This document shows, one piece after another, positions 61,923-64,000 of a stretch of DNA of 64,000 nt. The notes beneath the pieces were generated by a model. That model worked only from the letters and a program-made list of their open reading frames with translations, did no database searches and was not told where the DNA came from. Source of the stretch: Siderastrea radians (Eukaryota > Cnidaria > Anthozoa > Scleractinia > Rhizangiidae). Position numbers and translations under genes: made by a program. Position 1 is the stretch's first letter. Each line of letters opens with the position of its first letter. The stretch covers positions 61,527,858 to 61,591,857 of the forward strand of contig OZ024889.1 in the NCBI GenBank assembly GCA_964017195.1. Reading direction: 5' to 3'.

Positions 61923-63732
61923 GGAGGCTCGCAACAGTTTTTTTGGCCTTGAGGTGTATCTTTTAAAGTCAAAATTTCGCATAGAAGGTAAACTTCGATT
62001 TCCTTGATACTACACCACCTTTTCAACATATGATCAAAGTTTATTTTCTCACTGGTTTCCTAGCAACAGCTGTCACCATGGCAACGGTAATGGACAACCC
62101 CTCATTTTAAATAATGTCGAATATCTCGAAAACTAGTCAGACACTTTGTGACGAAACTTGAACTATTTGAACTACTCAACCTACACAACTTGTTAGCGAA
62201 ATTAGGGAAAAATCTGTAAGAGCGTTTTCATGTAAATCATGATTCATTTTTTACGGGCTGATTTTGGTCATTCCTGCAATTTTCTCCAATATTTCAAGAA
62301 AGATAAGACTTAACACTTTCTCTTTTCAGTTGAAGGATCTTTCATGATATCAAAACATTCTTACTGTACATTGAGCTTTCTAGGTGGCTGCGATTTTAAG
62401 ATATTTATATTTAAAAACTGCTAATGCAGCACACATCAGCCAAAAAGTTCGTAATTTGCATAAATAGAAATATTTCTAAACTTCCCTTACAGATTTTTCT
62501 CTTAAATTGATTGCCGTTAGAATAATAATTCTTTTTGATATTCCAGTGAGTTTTAGGCTGAATAAACATTTCCGTTCTTGGATAAGAAGGCTGAATCTCG
62601 GTCAAATTTCAGTCGTTATTAACTTTCAACGAGCAACAGTTTTATTTTGTTTTTCCTGGTCTATTTCACGGTTATTCACGTGCAACTAATATTTATACAC
62701 GCTGCGCTTGTGTCCTCTCGTGCGCTTATAATTCCTTGTCATAATAAAAAAATATATATTCGTCTTCTGAGCTTGTTTCTCTTCATTTTTCGGCCCCAGT
62801 GTAATTAAATCCGTAATTAAAAATGCTAAAACGTCAGTCAGTATTTAAAGAATAATGGAAAAGAGTCTCCAGGAAGAAGCTCAGAAGACGAAACGAAAAT
62901 TTTTTATTACTATGAGAAGGAATTATAAATGCAAGAGAGGACACAAGCGCAGGGTGTATAAATATTCATTGCACGTTAATAACCGTGAAATAGACCAGGA
63001 AAAACAAAATAAAACTGTTGCTCGTTGAAAGTTAATAACGACTGAAACTTGACCGAGATTCAGCCTTCTTAGCTAATAACAGAAATGTTTATTCAGCCTA
63101 AAACTCACTGGAACATCAAAAAGAATTATTATTCTAACGGCAATCAGTTTAAGAGAGAAAACTGTAAGGGTAATTTAGAAATATTTCTATTTATGCAAAT
63201 TACGAACTTTTTGGCTGATTTGTGCTGCATTTTAGCAGTTTTTAAATATAAATATCTTAAAAGCGCAGCCACAGGAAGCTCAATGTACATTAAGAATGTT
63301 TTGATATCATGAAAGATCCTTCAACTGAAAAGAGAAAGTGCTAAGTCTTATCTTTCTTGAAATATTGGAGAAAATTGCAGGAATGACCAAAATCAGCCCG
63401 TAAAAAATGAATCATGATTTACTCGAAAACGCTCTTACAGATTTTTCCCTAATTTCGCATACAAGTTGTGTAGGTTGAGTAGTTCAAATAGTTCAAGTTT
63501 CGTCATAAAGTGTCTGAGTAGTTTTCGAGATATTCGACATTATTTAAAATGAGGGGTTGTCCATTACCGTTGCTATAGTGACAGCTGTTGCTAGGAAACC
63601 AACGAGAAAATCAACTTTGATCATATGTTGAATTGGTGGTGTAGTATTAAGGAAATCGAAGTTCACCTTCTATGCGAAATTTTGACTTCAAAAGATACAC
63701 TCCAAGGCCAAAAAAACTGTTGCGAGCCTCCT
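61923..63732. mobile_element. Foldback element with ~850-bp arms, TTAA-flanked
   Basis: Left arm 61923-62774 is the diverged reverse complement of right arm 62877-63732, with a 102-bp loop. Termini GGAGGCTCGCAACAG and CTGTTGCGAGCCTCC are perfect. TTAA flanks at 61919-61922 and 63733-63736. The mirrored small frames at 62411-62605 and 63085-63312 are the two arms read on opposite strands. No transposase. Confidence 0.88.
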
Positions 63733-64000
63733 TAAGTAAACTGACCTTCTTCTTAAAAAAAATACTAATATTTCTTTCAGACTTTTCTTATCAGCTGAAC
63801 AATAATTTCAACAGAGAGTGTGGTTTGGCAGATTTGAAAAAGTGCCAGTTTTACCAAATTTCAAAGGATTTTTTTTTCTATGTAGTAGACAAGATCTATG
63901 GTTGGTCTGCATTTCACAAAAGAGCCAAAGGATTGTACTTAAACATTATCGAAAAATCTTTGCGGGCAATTAACTTTTAAGCTTCAATATAGCTTATTCA

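Noticed and set aside
62411..63312. Two similar small proteins on opposite strands
   Set aside because: They are the two arms of the foldback element.

Overview
This is eukaryotic, intron-bearing, transposon-rich DNA, most likely from a cnidarian and probably an anthozoan such as a stony coral. The grounds are GT-AG introns, an animal ADAMTS gene, a tandem family of class A GPCR genes, and many decayed DNA transposons, LINEs and a Penelope element. The organism is an inference. No rRNA, tRNA, CRISPR array or prokaryotic operon was recognised.

Layout. 1-1.3 kb: a long inverted repeat whose loop holds a Pif1-like helicase fragment. 1.7-4.0 kb (minus): a multi-exon, decayed transposase-like gene with motifs and spacing that recall the RAG1/Transib catalytic core. 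4.4-6.1 kb (minus): a GPCR pseudogene split by a Harbinger-type element. 6.1-10 kb: non-coding DNA with small tandem repeats. 10.0-12.3 kb: three DNA elements nested inside one another. 12.77-26.47 kb: a candidate giant element of about 13.7 kb, bounded by near-identical 25-bp inverted ends and long arrays of CCTGG/CCAGG palindromes. Its interior holds two further TTAA-flanked elements and is rich in TACATGTA-like palindromes.

26.77-60.26 kb (minus): the 3' part of an ADAMTS metalloprotease gene. I reconstructed twelve exons in consistent phase (1659 nt, 552 codons plus stop). They run from the end of the disintegrin-like domain through TSP1, cysteine-rich and spacer regions to four further TSP1 repeats. 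The protease and propeptide exons must lie beyond 64 kb. One 24.1-kb intron (28430-52540) carries, on the same strand, a Penelope-like fragment, a GPCR pseudogene, an intact GPCR (35506-36564) and a diverged intact GPCR (42424-43485). The first pseudogene and the 35.5-kb GPCR lie in duplicated blocks of about 2.4 kb (30.9-33.3 and 35.2-37.6 kb).

60.3-64 kb: a LINE fragment and a 1.8-kb foldback element with arms of about 850 bp flanked by TTAA.

The genes that look functional are the ADAMTS gene and two GPCRs. The rest is repeats, transposon debris and pseudogenes. Exon borders come from reading splice sites and phase by eye, and no alignment or database search was run.
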